A stretch of DNA of 64,000 bases from Paenibacillus donghaensis (GTDB lineage Bacteria > Bacillota > Bacilli > Paenibacillales > Paenibacillaceae). The position numbers were made by a program, and so were the translations under genes. The notes under the pieces were generated by a model. That model searched no databases. It was not told the origin of the DNA and worked only from the letters and a program-made list of their open reading frames with translations. The stretch is from NCBI RefSeq assembly GCF_002192415.1, contig NZ_CP021780.1:5766001-5830000 (forward strand), in the 5' to 3' direction. Of the stretch, positions 16,312-25,850 are shown piece by piece (position 1 is the first letter of the stretch; every line of letters starts with the position of its first letter).

Positions 16312-17088
16312 TCACTTCCCGCGGCGGCCCCCGCCTGAGGTGGCCACTTCAGACAACACATACTTCTGAATCACTTCTGCAATGCCGTCCTCATTGTTTG
16401 AGGCTACCACGGCATCGGCTTCCTGCTTCACGGTCTTCTGGGCATTGCCCATAGCTACTCCGAGTCCGGCAGCCTGAATCACAGCCAGATCGTTCAAGCT
16501 GTCACCGACAGCAACCACCTCGGACATGTTGATTCCCAGCAGCTGGCATACCTGCTCCACACCGGTGGCTTTATTGACGCCGAGCGGATTGATCTCCAGG
16601 TTATGGGGAGAGGAATTCGTAATCTCCAGTCCGCCCATGTCCTGCAGCAGCAGCAGCAGCTTGTGGCGCAGCTCATCATCCTCTGTGTGATAACCGAATT
16701 TGAGCCATTCCCGGCCGCTCACATCACCGTCCCAATTGTCCTGCTTGTGTACTTGATCGAGGGAATACGCCCAGAACCAGATGTCATATTTCTTGGCGAT
16801 GCTGTACATCTGCGATACCAGCTGAGGGTCCATCAGCGAGCGGCGGTACACTTCATGCGGCGCACGCCACACCTCGCTGCCATTGACCGTTACCATTGGG
16901 GTCTGCAGTCCCAGCTGTTCGGCATACGGCAGGGCGCTTTGGAAGGCTCTGCCCGTGGACAGGCATACATGCACGCCGGCGTCCACAGCCTTTTGAATCC
17001 ATTTTACCGTTTCAGGGGTAATGATCTGTTCGTCATTCAGCAGGGTTCCATCCATATCCAGTGCAAGCAGGCGGTATTTGGCAATCAT
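16312..17088 (-). CDS. Cof-type HAD phosphatase
   Basis: A 258-residue HAD hydrolase of the Cof/YkrA subfamily. Motif I is LALDMDGTLL (nucleophile Asp and acid/base Asp), motif II is CLSTGRAF, motif III Lys is in the GVNKATGVE region and motif IV is AVGDSLNDLAVI. The C2B cap lies between motifs II and III. These enzymes dephosphorylate sugar phosphates, nucleotides or flavin precursors; the substrate is not readable. The ATG at 17088 follows GGAGGGGTGG. It lies 52 bases after the PBP gene. Confidence 0.9.
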   Translation of the reverse strand: MIAKYRLLALDMDGTLLNDEQIITPETVKWIQKAVDAGVHVCLSTGRAFQSALPYAEQLGLQTPMVTVNGSEVWRAPHEVYRRSLMDPQLVSQMYSIAKKYDIWFWAYSLDQVHKQDNWDGDVSGREWLKFGYHTEDDELRHKLLLLLQDMGGLEITNSSPHNLEINPLGVNKATGVEQVCQLLGINMSEVVAVGDSLNDLAVIQAAGLGVAMGNAQKTVKQEADAVVASNNEDGIAEVIQKYVLSEVATSGGGRRGK

Positions 17089-17140
17089 TGCCACCCCTCC
17101 ATTTCTTGTTTGCCTTCCTAAGGAAGGCTGTTTAGTTGTG

Positions 17141-19228
17141 TTACTCTGTGGCAGCGTCAGTGGCGTCAGTTGTTTTCTCAAGGCTCTTTTTGGGCACGCC
17201 GTCCAGGCCGTATTCCCAGTCATAGGCATCAAATATTTTACGTGCCACCGGAGCAGCACTGTTGGAGCCGAATCCACCGTCAGGAATTACTACAGCTACG
17301 GCCAGCTTGGGGTTCTCGCGTGGAGCATAGGCGATAAAGACCCCGTTGTCGCGGTTCTTGCCTTTGCTGTCCGTCTGCTCGGAGGTACCGGTCTTGCGGG
17401 CAAATGGGTACGGAAAATCATCGAAGGCACTCACCTTACTGACCATACCCCGTTTGATCTCTGCCCAGAAGGATGAATCAAACTCAGTCGCTTCATCCAG
17501 CACCTCACGTTTGAACTCCTTGACCACTTTTCCTTCGGTGTCGGTAATCTTGCTTACCAGCTGTGGCTTAATCCGTATACCTTCATTGGCGAGGGTTGAA
17601 ACATACTGGGCAAGCTGCAGCACAGTATAACGTCCCTGCTGCCCGAAGGAGGCATAGACCAGTGCGGCTTGAGCACTGCCTGCGGCTTCGGTGTTTGTGT
17701 AGTTAATTTGTCCCAGAAATTCCTTCGGAAGTCCGCTGCCCGTAGACACACCGAGTCCAAATTCCTTCATATATTTATCCCACACATTCACGCCTTCATC
17801 CTGGTATTTCTCGTACAGCTTTTTCCCAACCCTATCGACCATAAAGGCATTGGAGGATTTCTCAATCGCTTTTGCCGGGTCCATGCCGCCGTAGACGTGC
17901 CCGGATGCATTTCTTACTTTGGCTTCATAGCCTTTTTTACCAAAAGTGGCATATCCGACATCTGTATACCAGCTGTCCGTGCTGAAGAAGCCTTCATTCA
18001 AGCCTATAAGCACGCTGAGCGGCTTAATTGTAGAGCCCAGCAGTACGGTAGAATCGAAGTTATGTCCGGACCGCCCCGAGGAGTAAGGCGTAATCGTACC
18101 ATTCTGGTAATTGCCCATGATTTCGTTCCAGACCTTCGGGTCCAGCTTGTCGGCGGTCCACACATTGGTATCATAGTCCGGCATACTGGCCATAGCTACT
18201 ACATTTCCTGTATCTACCTCCATGGCTACAGCGTAGCCGGTTTGGGCATTTGGGTGGGTTTTGCCCTGAACAGAATTGGCGTGCAGCCACTTGATCTGAT
18301 CCATAATGGCTTCTTCGGTCTTCATCTGAACACTTTTGTTGATCGTGGTCCAGATATTATTGCCTTTGACCGGAGGAACTACCTTCTCGATCTTCTCCGC
18401 CATGTTCTGTGGATTGACGGATATTTCCTGATAACCGTTCTGTCCGCGCAGCTCACGCTGGTACTGCAGCTCCAGGCCGTCATAACCGACGATCTCATCA
18501 TCCTTGTAGGTCAGGCCGGCCTCCGGGTTCACTTTCATGTTGCTCAGGATATTTTTGTAAATGGCAAGGCTGTCGGATGAGGTAAAAGGTTTAATATAAC
18601 CTACCGTCTGCACAGCTACCGTATCCTTGTCGTAATGACGGGTACTCTCCTCCACTACTTCCAGTCCGGGGTACTCTGCCTTATGCTCCATGAAATAGGC
18701 CACTTCCTCTTCGGACAATCCAGCCTTGATCCGGCGGGCATAATACCCTAAGGATTTGCGGAAATCCAGATCGAGCGCCTTGAGCACATCTTCCTCGGTC
18801 AATACCTTGGCTTTCTTGTCACCGTATTTGGCGAAATTGGCGGCCAGATTGGCAGCCAGCGCATCTGATTTGGCTTTGGCCTCGGGCGTAATCTCCAACT
18901 TGCCTGTCGCTTTATTTTTTTTCTTCTCCGTATACTCTTTATTAAGCGTAATATAGAGCGATTGAAGCGGTGTAGAATAAGCCAGCTCTTCTCCGCCCGC
19001 AGCGTAGATTACCCCGCGCATGGAAGCCAGCGGCACATTTTTGATATCCCGGCTGGTTTCCACCTCGGTTAAGGTGGGACCTTCGACAAACTGCAGGATG
19101 GCAAGACGTATAATAATGACACAGAATATCACAAACGTGCTGAAGAAAAACACGTTAATCCGCAGGCCTAAGGAGTTTGTGCTGGGGGGCTCGTCGGTTG
19201 GCGGGGCCTGTTTACGGAAATAACTCAC
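17141..19228 (-). CDS. Class B penicillin-binding protein (PBP2 type), copy 1
   Basis: A 695-residue D,D-transpeptidase that cross-links peptidoglycan outside the membrane. A single anchor helix lies at about 22-47, then the PBP dimer/pedestal domain (about 65-300), then the transpeptidase domain. Active-site motifs are STIK (nucleophile Ser399, Lys402), SSN (458-460) and KTG (612-614, KTGTSEQ). The insertion and length match Bacillus PbpA/PbpH, which work in side-wall elongation. The next gene is a paralogue in tandem, 40 bases away, with long identical runs. The C-terminus is Asp/Ala/Thr-rich. Confidence 0.93.
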   Translation of the reverse strand: MSYFRKQAPPTDEPPSTNSLGLRINVFFFSTFVIFCVIIIRLAILQFVEGPTLTEVETSRDIKNVPLASMRGVIYAAGGEELAYSTPLQSLYITLNKEYTEKKKNKATGKLEITPEAKAKSDALAANLAANFAKYGDKKAKVLTEEDVLKALDLDFRKSLGYYARRIKAGLSEEEVAYFMEHKAEYPGLEVVEESTRHYDKDTVAVQTVGYIKPFTSSDSLAIYKNILSNMKVNPEAGLTYKDDEIVGYDGLELQYQRELRGQNGYQEISVNPQNMAEKIEKVVPPVKGNNIWTTINKSVQMKTEEAIMDQIKWLHANSVQGKTHPNAQTGYAVAMEVDTGNVVAMASMPDYDTNVWTADKLDPKVWNEIMGNYQNGTITPYSSGRSGHNFDSTVLLGSTIKPLSVLIGLNEGFFSTDSWYTDVGYATFGKKGYEAKVRNASGHVYGGMDPAKAIEKSSNAFMVDRVGKKLYEKYQDEGVNVWDKYMKEFGLGVSTGSGLPKEFLGQINYTNTEAAGSAQAALVYASFGQQGRYTVLQLAQYVSTLANEGIRIKPQLVSKITDTEGKVVKEFKREVLDEATEFDSSFWAEIKRGMVSKVSAFDDFPYPFARKTGTSEQTDSKGKNRDNGVFIAYAPRENPKLAVAVVIPDGGFGSNSAAPVARKIFDAYDWEYGLDGVPKKSLEKTTDATDAATE

Positions 19229-19268
19229 AGTTTGCTTCTCTCCTTTTTACTCTAAAATAAGCTGATTT

Positions 19269-21353
19269 CTATTCAGTTTCACCAGAGCTTGCAGCGAGGC
19301 TTTTCTTAGGAATTCCGTCCAGACCATATTCCCAATCATAGGCGTCGAAGATTTTGCGGGCGACCGGCGCCGCACTCTGGGAGCCGAAGCCGCCGTCAGG
19401 AATGACTACCGCTACAGCGAGCTTGGGCTTATCGCGCGGGGCATAAGCGATAAATACCCCGTTGTCGCGATTCGCTCTGGCCTTGCTGGACCATTGCTCT
19501 GAGGTGCCGGTCTTGCGGGCAAAATCATAAGGGAAATCATCAAAGGCCTCCACCTTGCTGTTCATCCCCTGTTTGATAACGCTCCAATAAGCAGGGTCGA
19601 ATTCCACCTTGTTCAGCACCTCGCGCTCAAAGCTCTTGACCAGCTTGCCGTCGGCATCGGTAATGCGGCTCACCAGCTGCGGCTTGATCCGTTCGCCTTC
19701 GTTGGCAAGTGTAGCCGTATACTGGGCGAGCTGCAGCGGTGTGAATTTGCCTTGCTGGCCGAATGAAGCATAGACCAGGGCAGCCTGGTCTGTTCCTGTA
19801 TAATCCTCGCGGCGATAGTTGAATTCACCTGGATACTCCTTGGGCAAACCACTTTCGGTACTGACCCCAAGGCCGAATTGCTTCAGATAACTATCCCATA
19901 CATTCAGTGCTTCGCCCTTGTATTTGTTATACAACCGCTCTCCGACCATGTCGATCATAAAGGCATTGGATGAGAATTCAATGGCCTTGGCGGGACGAAT
20001 ATTATTATAGACATGGCCCGAGGAATTGCGGACCGAGGATTTGTCGTCCTTGCCGAAATAGGCAATCCCTTTGTCGTTGTAAGTTTCTGTAGTAGAGAAC
20101 AGACCTTCATTTAACCCAATTAGCACACTTAATGGCTTGATGGTTGAGCCCAGGAAAACAACAGATTCGAAATCATTGCCCGAACGGCCGGAGGATTTAG
20201 GCGTAACCGTACCATTCTGATAATTGGTTTCGATTTTCTCCCAATCCTCAGGCAAGAGCTTTTCCCCTGTCCATATGTTGGTATCATAGTCAGGCATGTT
20301 CGCCATGGCAACTACGTTGCCTGTATCCACTTCCATGGCTACGGCATAGCCGGTCTGCGCATCAGGATGGGTTTTGCCCTGCACGGCGTTGCTGTGCAGC
20401 CATTTAATTTGGTCTGTGACCGCCTGCTCGGTCTTCAGCTGTATATTTTTGTTAATCGTCGACCAAATATTATAACCTTTGACGGGTGGAACCAGCTTCT
20501 CCACCTTCTTGGCCATATTCTGGGGATCAACGGAGATTTCCTGGTAACCATTTTTGCCGCGCAGCTCACGCTGATATTGCAGCTCCAGACCGTCGGCCCC
20601 GACGGACTCATCCGGCTTATAAACCAATCCGGGGTCTGCATCACTTTGTTTCATCGCATTGCGGATATTCGTATAGATACTGTAGCCTGTTTCCGTTGAT
20701 TTGAACGGTTTCACATAACCCACTGTCTGTACTGCAATCGTATCGTTGTTATAATGCCTGAGGTTTTCCTCCACAATGCTTAGTCCAGGATACTCATCCT
20801 TGTGCTCCATGAAGTAGGCGATCTCTTTTTGCGACAGGTCTGCTTTGATCCGGCGGGGCACATAACCCTGGTTTCGCTTGAATTCAAGATCGAGCGCATC
20901 CAGCACACCCTCCTTGGACAGCTGCTTGGCGGCAGGATCGCTATATTTGGCGAATTCAGCGGCCAGTCTGGCGGCCAGTGCATCGGACTTCTGACGGGCC
21001 TCGTCAGTCAGCATATCTTTGTTCTGCTCTTTGTCTTTTACCTTGGCAGTGTATTCCTTCGTCAGCATCATATAGAGCGACTGTACCGAGGAGGAATAGG
21101 CCAGCTTCTCGCCGTTCGCGGCATAGATCACTCCACGTGCTGCTGCCAGCGGCACCGTTTTGACATCACGTTTGGTCTCCTCATCTGCCAGACTTGCGCC
21201 TTCGGCGAACTGTAGCGAGGCAAGGCGGATAATAATGATGCAGAAGATCATAAAGGTACCGAAGAAAAAAATATTCAGACGCAAACCAAGGGAACGGGGG
21301 GTAAGTTTTTCTTCCGGCAGCGGATTCGGCTTACCAAACACTTTCACAGCCAC
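19269..21353 (-). CDS. Class B penicillin-binding protein (PBP2 type), copy 2
   Basis: A 694-residue tandem paralogue of the preceding PBP with the same layout: anchor helix about 26-48, pedestal, then a transpeptidase with STIKPLS, SSNAFM and KTGTSEQ. Most differences lie in the N-terminal cytoplasmic tail and the pedestal. Both keep all catalytic residues, so both are probably active. This gene is upstream and probably transcribed first. Duplicated elongation PBPs often differ in growth phase or stress use (as PbpA and PbpH do), but that is inference here. Confidence 0.93.
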   Translation of the reverse strand: MAVKVFGKPNPLPEEKLTPRSLGLRLNIFFFGTFMIFCIIIIRLASLQFAEGASLADEETKRDVKTVPLAAARGVIYAANGEKLAYSSSVQSLYMMLTKEYTAKVKDKEQNKDMLTDEARQKSDALAARLAAEFAKYSDPAAKQLSKEGVLDALDLEFKRNQGYVPRRIKADLSQKEIAYFMEHKDEYPGLSIVEENLRHYNNDTIAVQTVGYVKPFKSTETGYSIYTNIRNAMKQSDADPGLVYKPDESVGADGLELQYQRELRGKNGYQEISVDPQNMAKKVEKLVPPVKGYNIWSTINKNIQLKTEQAVTDQIKWLHSNAVQGKTHPDAQTGYAVAMEVDTGNVVAMANMPDYDTNIWTGEKLLPEDWEKIETNYQNGTVTPKSSGRSGNDFESVVFLGSTIKPLSVLIGLNEGLFSTTETYNDKGIAYFGKDDKSSVRNSSGHVYNNIRPAKAIEFSSNAFMIDMVGERLYNKYKGEALNVWDSYLKQFGLGVSTESGLPKEYPGEFNYRREDYTGTDQAALVYASFGQQGKFTPLQLAQYTATLANEGERIKPQLVSRITDADGKLVKSFEREVLNKVEFDPAYWSVIKQGMNSKVEAFDDFPYDFARKTGTSEQWSSKARANRDNGVFIAYAPRDKPKLAVAVVIPDGGFGSQSAAPVARKIFDAYDWEYGLDGIPKKSLAASSGETE

Positions 21354-21468
21354 TTCTCTCCTTTGAGATTACAGGTTAACGTAACGTTCAGCAGCATTCG
21401 ACAGCTCGTGATGACATGCTGGTATTGTACCATATAATGAGAGACCTCCGCCCCCGCAGGCACCGAGA

Positions 21469-22614
21469 TCAAAGTACGCTTTCCGCGATATGTGTATCCT
21501 TGAAATCCTTGGGGTTGAACCAGTCCCCGCTGCCTGCCCAGGTTGGGTCAAGCGGAATCCAGCTCTGCTGATCGCTGAGGTATACTTCATTCCAGGCATG
21601 CGGACCATATCCGCCCCGCCCGTCATACCCTCTTCCCGTTACCACACGCACCTTCAGGTCCTGTGAGCGGGCCATCAGGGCATACAGCCGGGCATAATCA
21701 ATACAGACTCCGATCCGGGTATCGAAGGTGTCCTGCGGGGTCTGCTCCTTCCAGATCCGGTTCTGCTCATAATTCTCGGCCTTGTCATAATCATAAGCGA
21801 TTCGCGTGCCCACCCAATCGTAGAGCAGCTTCGCTTTCTCTTCTTCGCCTTCAGCTTGTCCGGCAATCTCCTCGGCAGCCTGCGCGATATCGGCAGCAAT
21901 CTGATGATCAATCACTTCGTATTTACGGCGGAGAATATCATTCATCTCTGCTGCCACCGCTTGGGTTAACACCGGCAGCTTGCTGCGGACCGCTTCTCCG
22001 GCAAAAGGCTGGATTACCGCAGCCGCACTCTGCGTGTATACCGGTGAGGACTCCACATAGTTGCTGAAGCTGCTGTCGGGGTTAAGCGCCACCCCGACAA
22101 ACAGTGCCAGCACCACGAGCAAGGCTCGGGTCAAGCCGATCAGACCGCCCACTGCAGCCCCGCCGAGCCTGCTCAGTGCTGAAACCTCCCGATCGGCCGC
22201 TCTTCCCTGGCGGTGGGGCAAGCGGAATGGCAGCAGCAGGAACAGCAGCCCGATCAGCAGCCGGATCAGGCTGTAGGCCAGCAGCAACAGCAGCAGGAAC
22301 CTCACCAGCGGAGAGCCAGCGATGACGGAGACGGCTGTATAATAGATCTGCTGCCACTGGCTAAGCTCTGTCGCGGGCAGCTCCTTCGCGGCGGCCCAAG
22401 CCTGCACCCAAGGTGACAGATAGGCTGCTGCAGGCACTGCCAGAACCAACGCGGCGGCGGCGGATAAGCCGCTGCCCAGCAGCCCGAATAACCTGCCGCT
22501 GGAGCGGGCGAAACCTCTGCCCCAGCCCTGCAGCAAGGAGAACAGCACAATCAGCAGAAGGGCAATGGATATGGCGTTGGCCTCCGTTACACTTTCAAGC
22601 CATTCCTTCAGCAA
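21469..22614 (-). CDS. Membrane protein: CvpA-like N-terminus fused to a transglutaminase-like domain
   Basis: A 381-residue fusion. Residues 1-190 hold four or five helices with the glycine-rich pattern of CvpA/colicin V production proteins (GWGRGFARSSGRLFGLLGSG, and GGAAVGGLIGLTRALLVV). Residues about 245-381 form a transglutaminase-like cysteine protease domain with triad Cys304 (GVCIDYARLY), His339 (YGPHAWNEVY) and Asp356 (PLDPTWAG). The catalytic part would sit outside the membrane or at its face and may act on wall peptides or proteins. It follows a small membrane-protein gene by 34 bases and precedes the PBP pair, so a cell-envelope role is likely. Activity untested. Confidence 0.8.
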   Translation of the reverse strand: MLKEWLESVTEANAISIALLLIVLFSLLQGWGRGFARSSGRLFGLLGSGLSAAAALVLAVPAAAYLSPWVQAWAAAKELPATELSQWQQIYYTAVSVIAGSPLVRFLLLLLLAYSLIRLLIGLLFLLLPFRLPHRQGRAADREVSALSRLGGAAVGGLIGLTRALLVVLALFVGVALNPDSSFSNYVESSPVYTQSAAAVIQPFAGEAVRSKLPVLTQAVAAEMNDILRRKYEVIDHQIAADIAQAAEEIAGQAEGEEEKAKLLYDWVGTRIAYDYDKAENYEQNRIWKEQTPQDTFDTRIGVCIDYARLYALMARSQDLKVRVVTGRGYDGRGGYGPHAWNEVYLSDQQSWIPLDPTWAGSGDWFNPKDFKDTHIAESVL

Positions 22615-22648
22615 AGTCCATCCCCTCTCTTTCCTTCAACCTCATAGG

Positions 22649-23107
22649 TCAACTACCGGCATTCTGCTGTTTGCGCGCCTGGTCGATGAACGTTTGGGTG
22701 GTCTCGGTAATGCTCCATTTTCCCAGACTTACACCGCGGAACGTAACCTCCACCTTGTCTTCATTGGCCGCACCCTTAACCTCCAGATTAGGGGAAGTGA
22801 TCGTGAATGTGCCGTCGCCGCCGGAGGTATATTTAGCCTCCTTGGCTTCGTTCAGCATTACCTCCTGCGCTTCTTTCTTCAGGGTGCTGACCGTCCCGTC
22901 CGTCACCTTGCTCACTGTATCTCCGATCTGATCGAGGGTAACCCCACTGTAAATAAACAGACCCACCACAATAATAATCACGATGGCCCATTTCAGCACC
23001 GTCTTGACCAGATTGACAACGGCAAACAACAGGACAAGTGCAATAACAATAACGAGCCAATTCTCTCTTATGAACTGTGACCATACTTCCATATCCAACA
23101 CAACCAT
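22649..23107 (-). CDS. Membrane-anchored protein of unknown function
   Basis: About 152 residues. Two close hydrophobic helices at the N-terminus (ENWLVIVIALVLLFAVVN, then WAIVIIIVVGLFIYSG) are followed by a charged domain of about 90 residues that would lie on one side of the membrane. I do not recognise the family. The start is uncertain: ATG at 23107 is only two bases from AGGGGTG, while GTG at 23101 has ideal spacing. It is the first gene of a unit with the CvpA/transglutaminase fusion, so it may be its partner. Confidence 0.65.
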   Translation of the reverse strand: MVVLDMEVWSQFIRENWLVIVIALVLLFAVVNLVKTVLKWAIVIIIVVGLFIYSGVTLDQIGDTVSKVTDGTVSTLKKEAQEVMLNEAKEAKYTSGGDGTFTITSPNLEVKGAANEDKVEVTFRGVSLGKWSITETTQTFIDQARKQQNAGS

Positions 23108-23389
23108 AACACCCCTATCGTCTGATTTCGTTCCCACTTTGTTTCTTATTCATATTCCTGTCATTACTCTCAATTATTATACATGAATGTTATCTATAAT
23201 TCATGGTTCCCAGGGCGGACGCTATGGAGACAGGCTTAGAGCAGCTGCGGCTAAAAAAATGCGGTATAAGCCCTCCCCGTCCCACGTAAAGTACAAGTAG
23301 TTGCTGTCCCGCTGTTTCTTTACGGGTACGGCAACCATTCAGCCAGCCGGCAAGCGCTCTGCTTGGGCTGGCCTGCGGAGGTGTTCAAT

Positions 23390-24580
23390 GTGAAAACTGC
23401 GCTGTGGCTGTATCTGTTTCTCTTCCTGGCCTTCTTCGATCTGCATGCCCAATACCCGATTCTGACTCCCTTTGCCGTCTCTTTAGGCGCGGCCCCCGCC
23501 TTCATCGGCTGGATGATGGGGATGTATTCACTGACCCATCTGCCGGGCAATCTGCTGGCAGGCGTGCTGGTTGACCGCAACGGCAGCCGCCGTTATATCG
23601 TCTTCAGCCTGGTAACCGCCGGAGCGATCCTGCTCCTGCAGGCGCACGCGCAGCTGCCGTGGCATCTACTGGTGCTGCGCGCAGCCAGCGGCTTTGCGCT
23701 GGCTTTCCTGTCACCGGCGTGCATGACGCTGCTGGCTTCGCTCTCCGCCGATCCTGCCCAGCAAGGCAAATACATGTCCGGCCATGGGATCATCCATACA
23801 CTGGCGTCGGTCGTTTCGCCCGCCGCAGGCGCATTTATTGTGGCCAAAGCCGGATATGCCGGCACCTTCAGCACCCTCGGCTGGCTGCTGATTGCTACTG
23901 GCATCATGGCCTTCTTCAGCGTCCCCGCGCCTGCGCGCCTGCCTACAGGCCTGAAGGCAGCGCCTGCGCTGCTGCCGCATGAGCAGCCGGCAGGCGAAGG
24001 CGGCGACAGAACGGGGAACACGCATGGCACCAAACGTTATTATTTGCTGCCTTTTTTTGTCGCCTGCTCGCAGGGGGTACTGTTCTTTGAGCTTCCCATG
24101 TCGCAGACAGGCAGCAACGCCGTTCTCTCGACCGGCATTCTGCTCTCGCTGCTCAGTCTGGGCGCGCTGCTGACGCTTGGCATGCTGTTCCTGAACCGCG
24201 TCTCACCCAACTTACGCATTGCCTGCGCCTTGCTGGGCATGGCGCTAAGCTTCTTCTGCCTGGCTGCCTTCAGGCAGATTCCGGTCGGGCTGATCCTGTT
24301 CTTGCTGGGAGCAGCCAAGGGCATCCTCTTTCCGGCGATGGCTTCGCTGTTCATCAGCCTGGCCGGACCGGGACGTATGGGCCGAACCTTCTCGATGCAG
24401 TCGATAGCGATGTCGCTCGGCGCGTTCGCCGGGCCGGTGGCTGCCGGACAGCTGCGGACGGTGATCTCTCCGTATTTCATAGCTTTCCTGCTGCTGATGA
24501 CCGCGCTGCTTCTGCTGCCTCCCGGCAAGACGCATAAGCTCGCAGCGCAGCCGGCGGAATGGGAGCGCCGGACAGCGTGA
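23390..24580 (+). CDS. MFS transporter
   Basis: A 396-residue major facilitator with 12 predicted helices. The cytoplasmic loop 2-3 motif is GVLVDRNGSRRYIV (variant of motif A, G-X3-D-R-X-G-R-R). A central loop (about 185-215) rich in Ala/Pro/Gly links the halves. It resembles drug/sugar efflux carriers, but no substrate motif is evident. The GTG at 23390 follows GGAGGTG (23377-23383) and is preferred over an upstream ATG with no ribosome site. Local GC content is high compared with its flanks. It stands alone, followed by a 900-bp non-coding region. Confidence 0.82.
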   Translation: MKTALWLYLFLFLAFFDLHAQYPILTPFAVSLGAAPAFIGWMMGMYSLTHLPGNLLAGVLVDRNGSRRYIVFSLVTAGAILLLQAHAQLPWHLLVLRAASGFALAFLSPACMTLLASLSADPAQQGKYMSGHGIIHTLASVVSPAAGAFIVAKAGYAGTFSTLGWLLIATGIMAFFSVPAPARLPTGLKAAPALLPHEQPAGEGGDRTGNTHGTKRYYLLPFFVACSQGVLFFELPMSQTGSNAVLSTGILLSLLSLGALLTLGMLFLNRVSPNLRIACALLGMALSFFCLAAFRQIPVGLILFLLGAAKGILFPAMASLFISLAGPGRMGRTFSMQSIAMSLGAFAGPVAAGQLRTVISPYFIAFLLLMTALLLLPPGKTHKLAAQPAEWERRTA

Positions 24581-24680
24581 TATTGTCGCTGTTGTTTGGT
24601 ATCAAATTAGGTCCAGCGATTTCAGATCCTGCGACTGTCTTCCTATAATCTTAAAGCTCTAAATAGTAACACGTTGGTGG

Positions 24681-24808
24681 CTATGGGGAGAAACTACCGT
24701 TAAATCCGTGCCCATGTCAGGTTTCCATAGAATATGGGGAATTTACCACTAAATCGTCCATTGATGACCTTTCGGATAGGACGCGATTAGCAGTAGAAGT
24801 TCCCCATA
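24681..24808. repeat. Family F palindrome array (three units)
   Basis: TATGGGGAGAAACTACC (24682) and TATGGGGAATTTACCAC (24733), 51 bases apart, are followed by an inverted unit ending TTCCCCATA at 24808. The expected fourth unit about 51 bases further on is not recognisable. Confidence 0.6.
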
Positions 24809-24916
24809 ACCTCACCAGAAATCCCATGCTGGCGTAGTAGTGAGGGTTGGGCCTTCGCTTCCTTCACTTAAATCAACTATCGTTGGCACAGTGGTCCACC
24901 CGGCGAATGGATGAAC

Positions 24917-25102
24917 AAATTCCTGCAAAAGTACATCTTTTCAGCGCGGTTAGCTAGTCCGCAGACCAAATTCCTGCAAAAGCGCATCCTTTTAGAGTAA
25001 ATAGTGTCCTTTCGGCTGATCGAGAAGTAAATACCTGCACTTTTGCAGGCATTACCTTATTAATCCGCTAAAAGACTAAAAAGCCTGCACTTATACAGGT
25101 TT
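24917..25102. repeat. Family E palindrome array, copy E1
   Basis: Two forward units (AAATTCCTGCAAAAGTACAT at 24917, and a variant at 24968) are followed by two inverted units (ACCTGCACTTTTGCAGGC at about 25032, and CCTGCACTTATACAGG at 25084). Centre spacings are about 51, 61 and 50. Confidence 0.75.
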
Positions 25103-25489
25103 CGATTCAGATATGGCGAACCTCTGTCTCCCGAATCGCCAACACGGCATACAACTAACTTCGATTCTGCGATCAAACTTGATTAGGTCAGGTCGGGTAC
25201 GCTCCAACTCCGAAAGCAGCTGCACTTAAACTAACCAATATCTCCATAAGATCAATAACCTGAAAAAATCAGCTACAATTAAATGGGTTGGGATTCGATA
25301 TCTTATCATTCCGATGCCTACGTAGTTACCCTCTTTCAGCTTATTCCGCATTCTTGCGGCAATCAGATTATGACATTTCCCGGGGAATGAATACAAATTG
25401 GCCTGCAGCCTGTTAAAAATGACGAACCTTAGGTAAAATATACAAAAGCCTGCAGAATACCAATGAACTACCGGGGGTGTCATCAGCTT

Positions 25490-25846
25490 ATGTCCATTGT
25501 TATTATTGTCGAAGGCAAGAATGACCGCAGTCGGCTGCGCCGGGTGCTGCTGCCTGAAATTGAAATTCTATGCACCTTTGGCACACTGAATTCGCTGAAG
25601 CTGGAGTCACTGCGCAAGAAGGCGGGCGACAGCGAAGTATTTCTTTATATGGACAACGACAGCTCCGGCAAAAGAATCCGTGGTGTGCTGCGCGACGCCT
25701 TCCCGGATGCCGTCCACATTTACACGCGGCGAGGTTACGCCGGGGTAGAGGGAACTCCCGATGAATATAACATCACCCAATTGGAGAAAGCTGGTCTGGA
25801 GGAATATATCATCTACCCGGAGCCTATGTCGTTCCTGCTTCATTAA
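25490..25846 (+). CDS. Toprim-domain protein (YusF-like)
   Basis: A 118-residue single Toprim domain. The conserved glutamate is in IIVEGKND (about residue 8) and the metal-binding Asp pair is in YMDNDSSGKRIR (about 55-66). It is similar in size and motif to Bacillus YusF and to the N-terminal part of RNase M5, so nucleic-acid phosphodiester chemistry is likely but not proven. The ATG at 25490 follows GGGGGTG. A terminator follows directly, then the 51-bp repeat array. Confidence 0.78.
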   Translation: MSIVIIVEGKNDRSRLRRVLLPEIEILCTFGTLNSLKLESLRKKAGDSEVFLYMDNDSSGKRIRGVLRDAFPDAVHIYTRRGYAGVEGTPDEYNITQLEKAGLEEYIIYPEPMSFLLH

Positions 25847-25850
25847 CAAC

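Larger units (their letters stand above)
24581..25489. other. 900-bp gene-free region with palindrome arrays
   Basis: No credible coding frame or terminator is seen. It contains the family F array (24681-24808) and the family E array E1 (24917-25102). Short leftward frames near 25.2-25.5 kb lack ribosome sites. Confidence 0.75.

Noticed and set aside
25226..25483. Leftward 85-codon frame upstream of the Toprim gene.
   Set aside because: Aromatic-rich random-looking composition, no ribosome site, and it overlaps the Toprim gene's promoter region.
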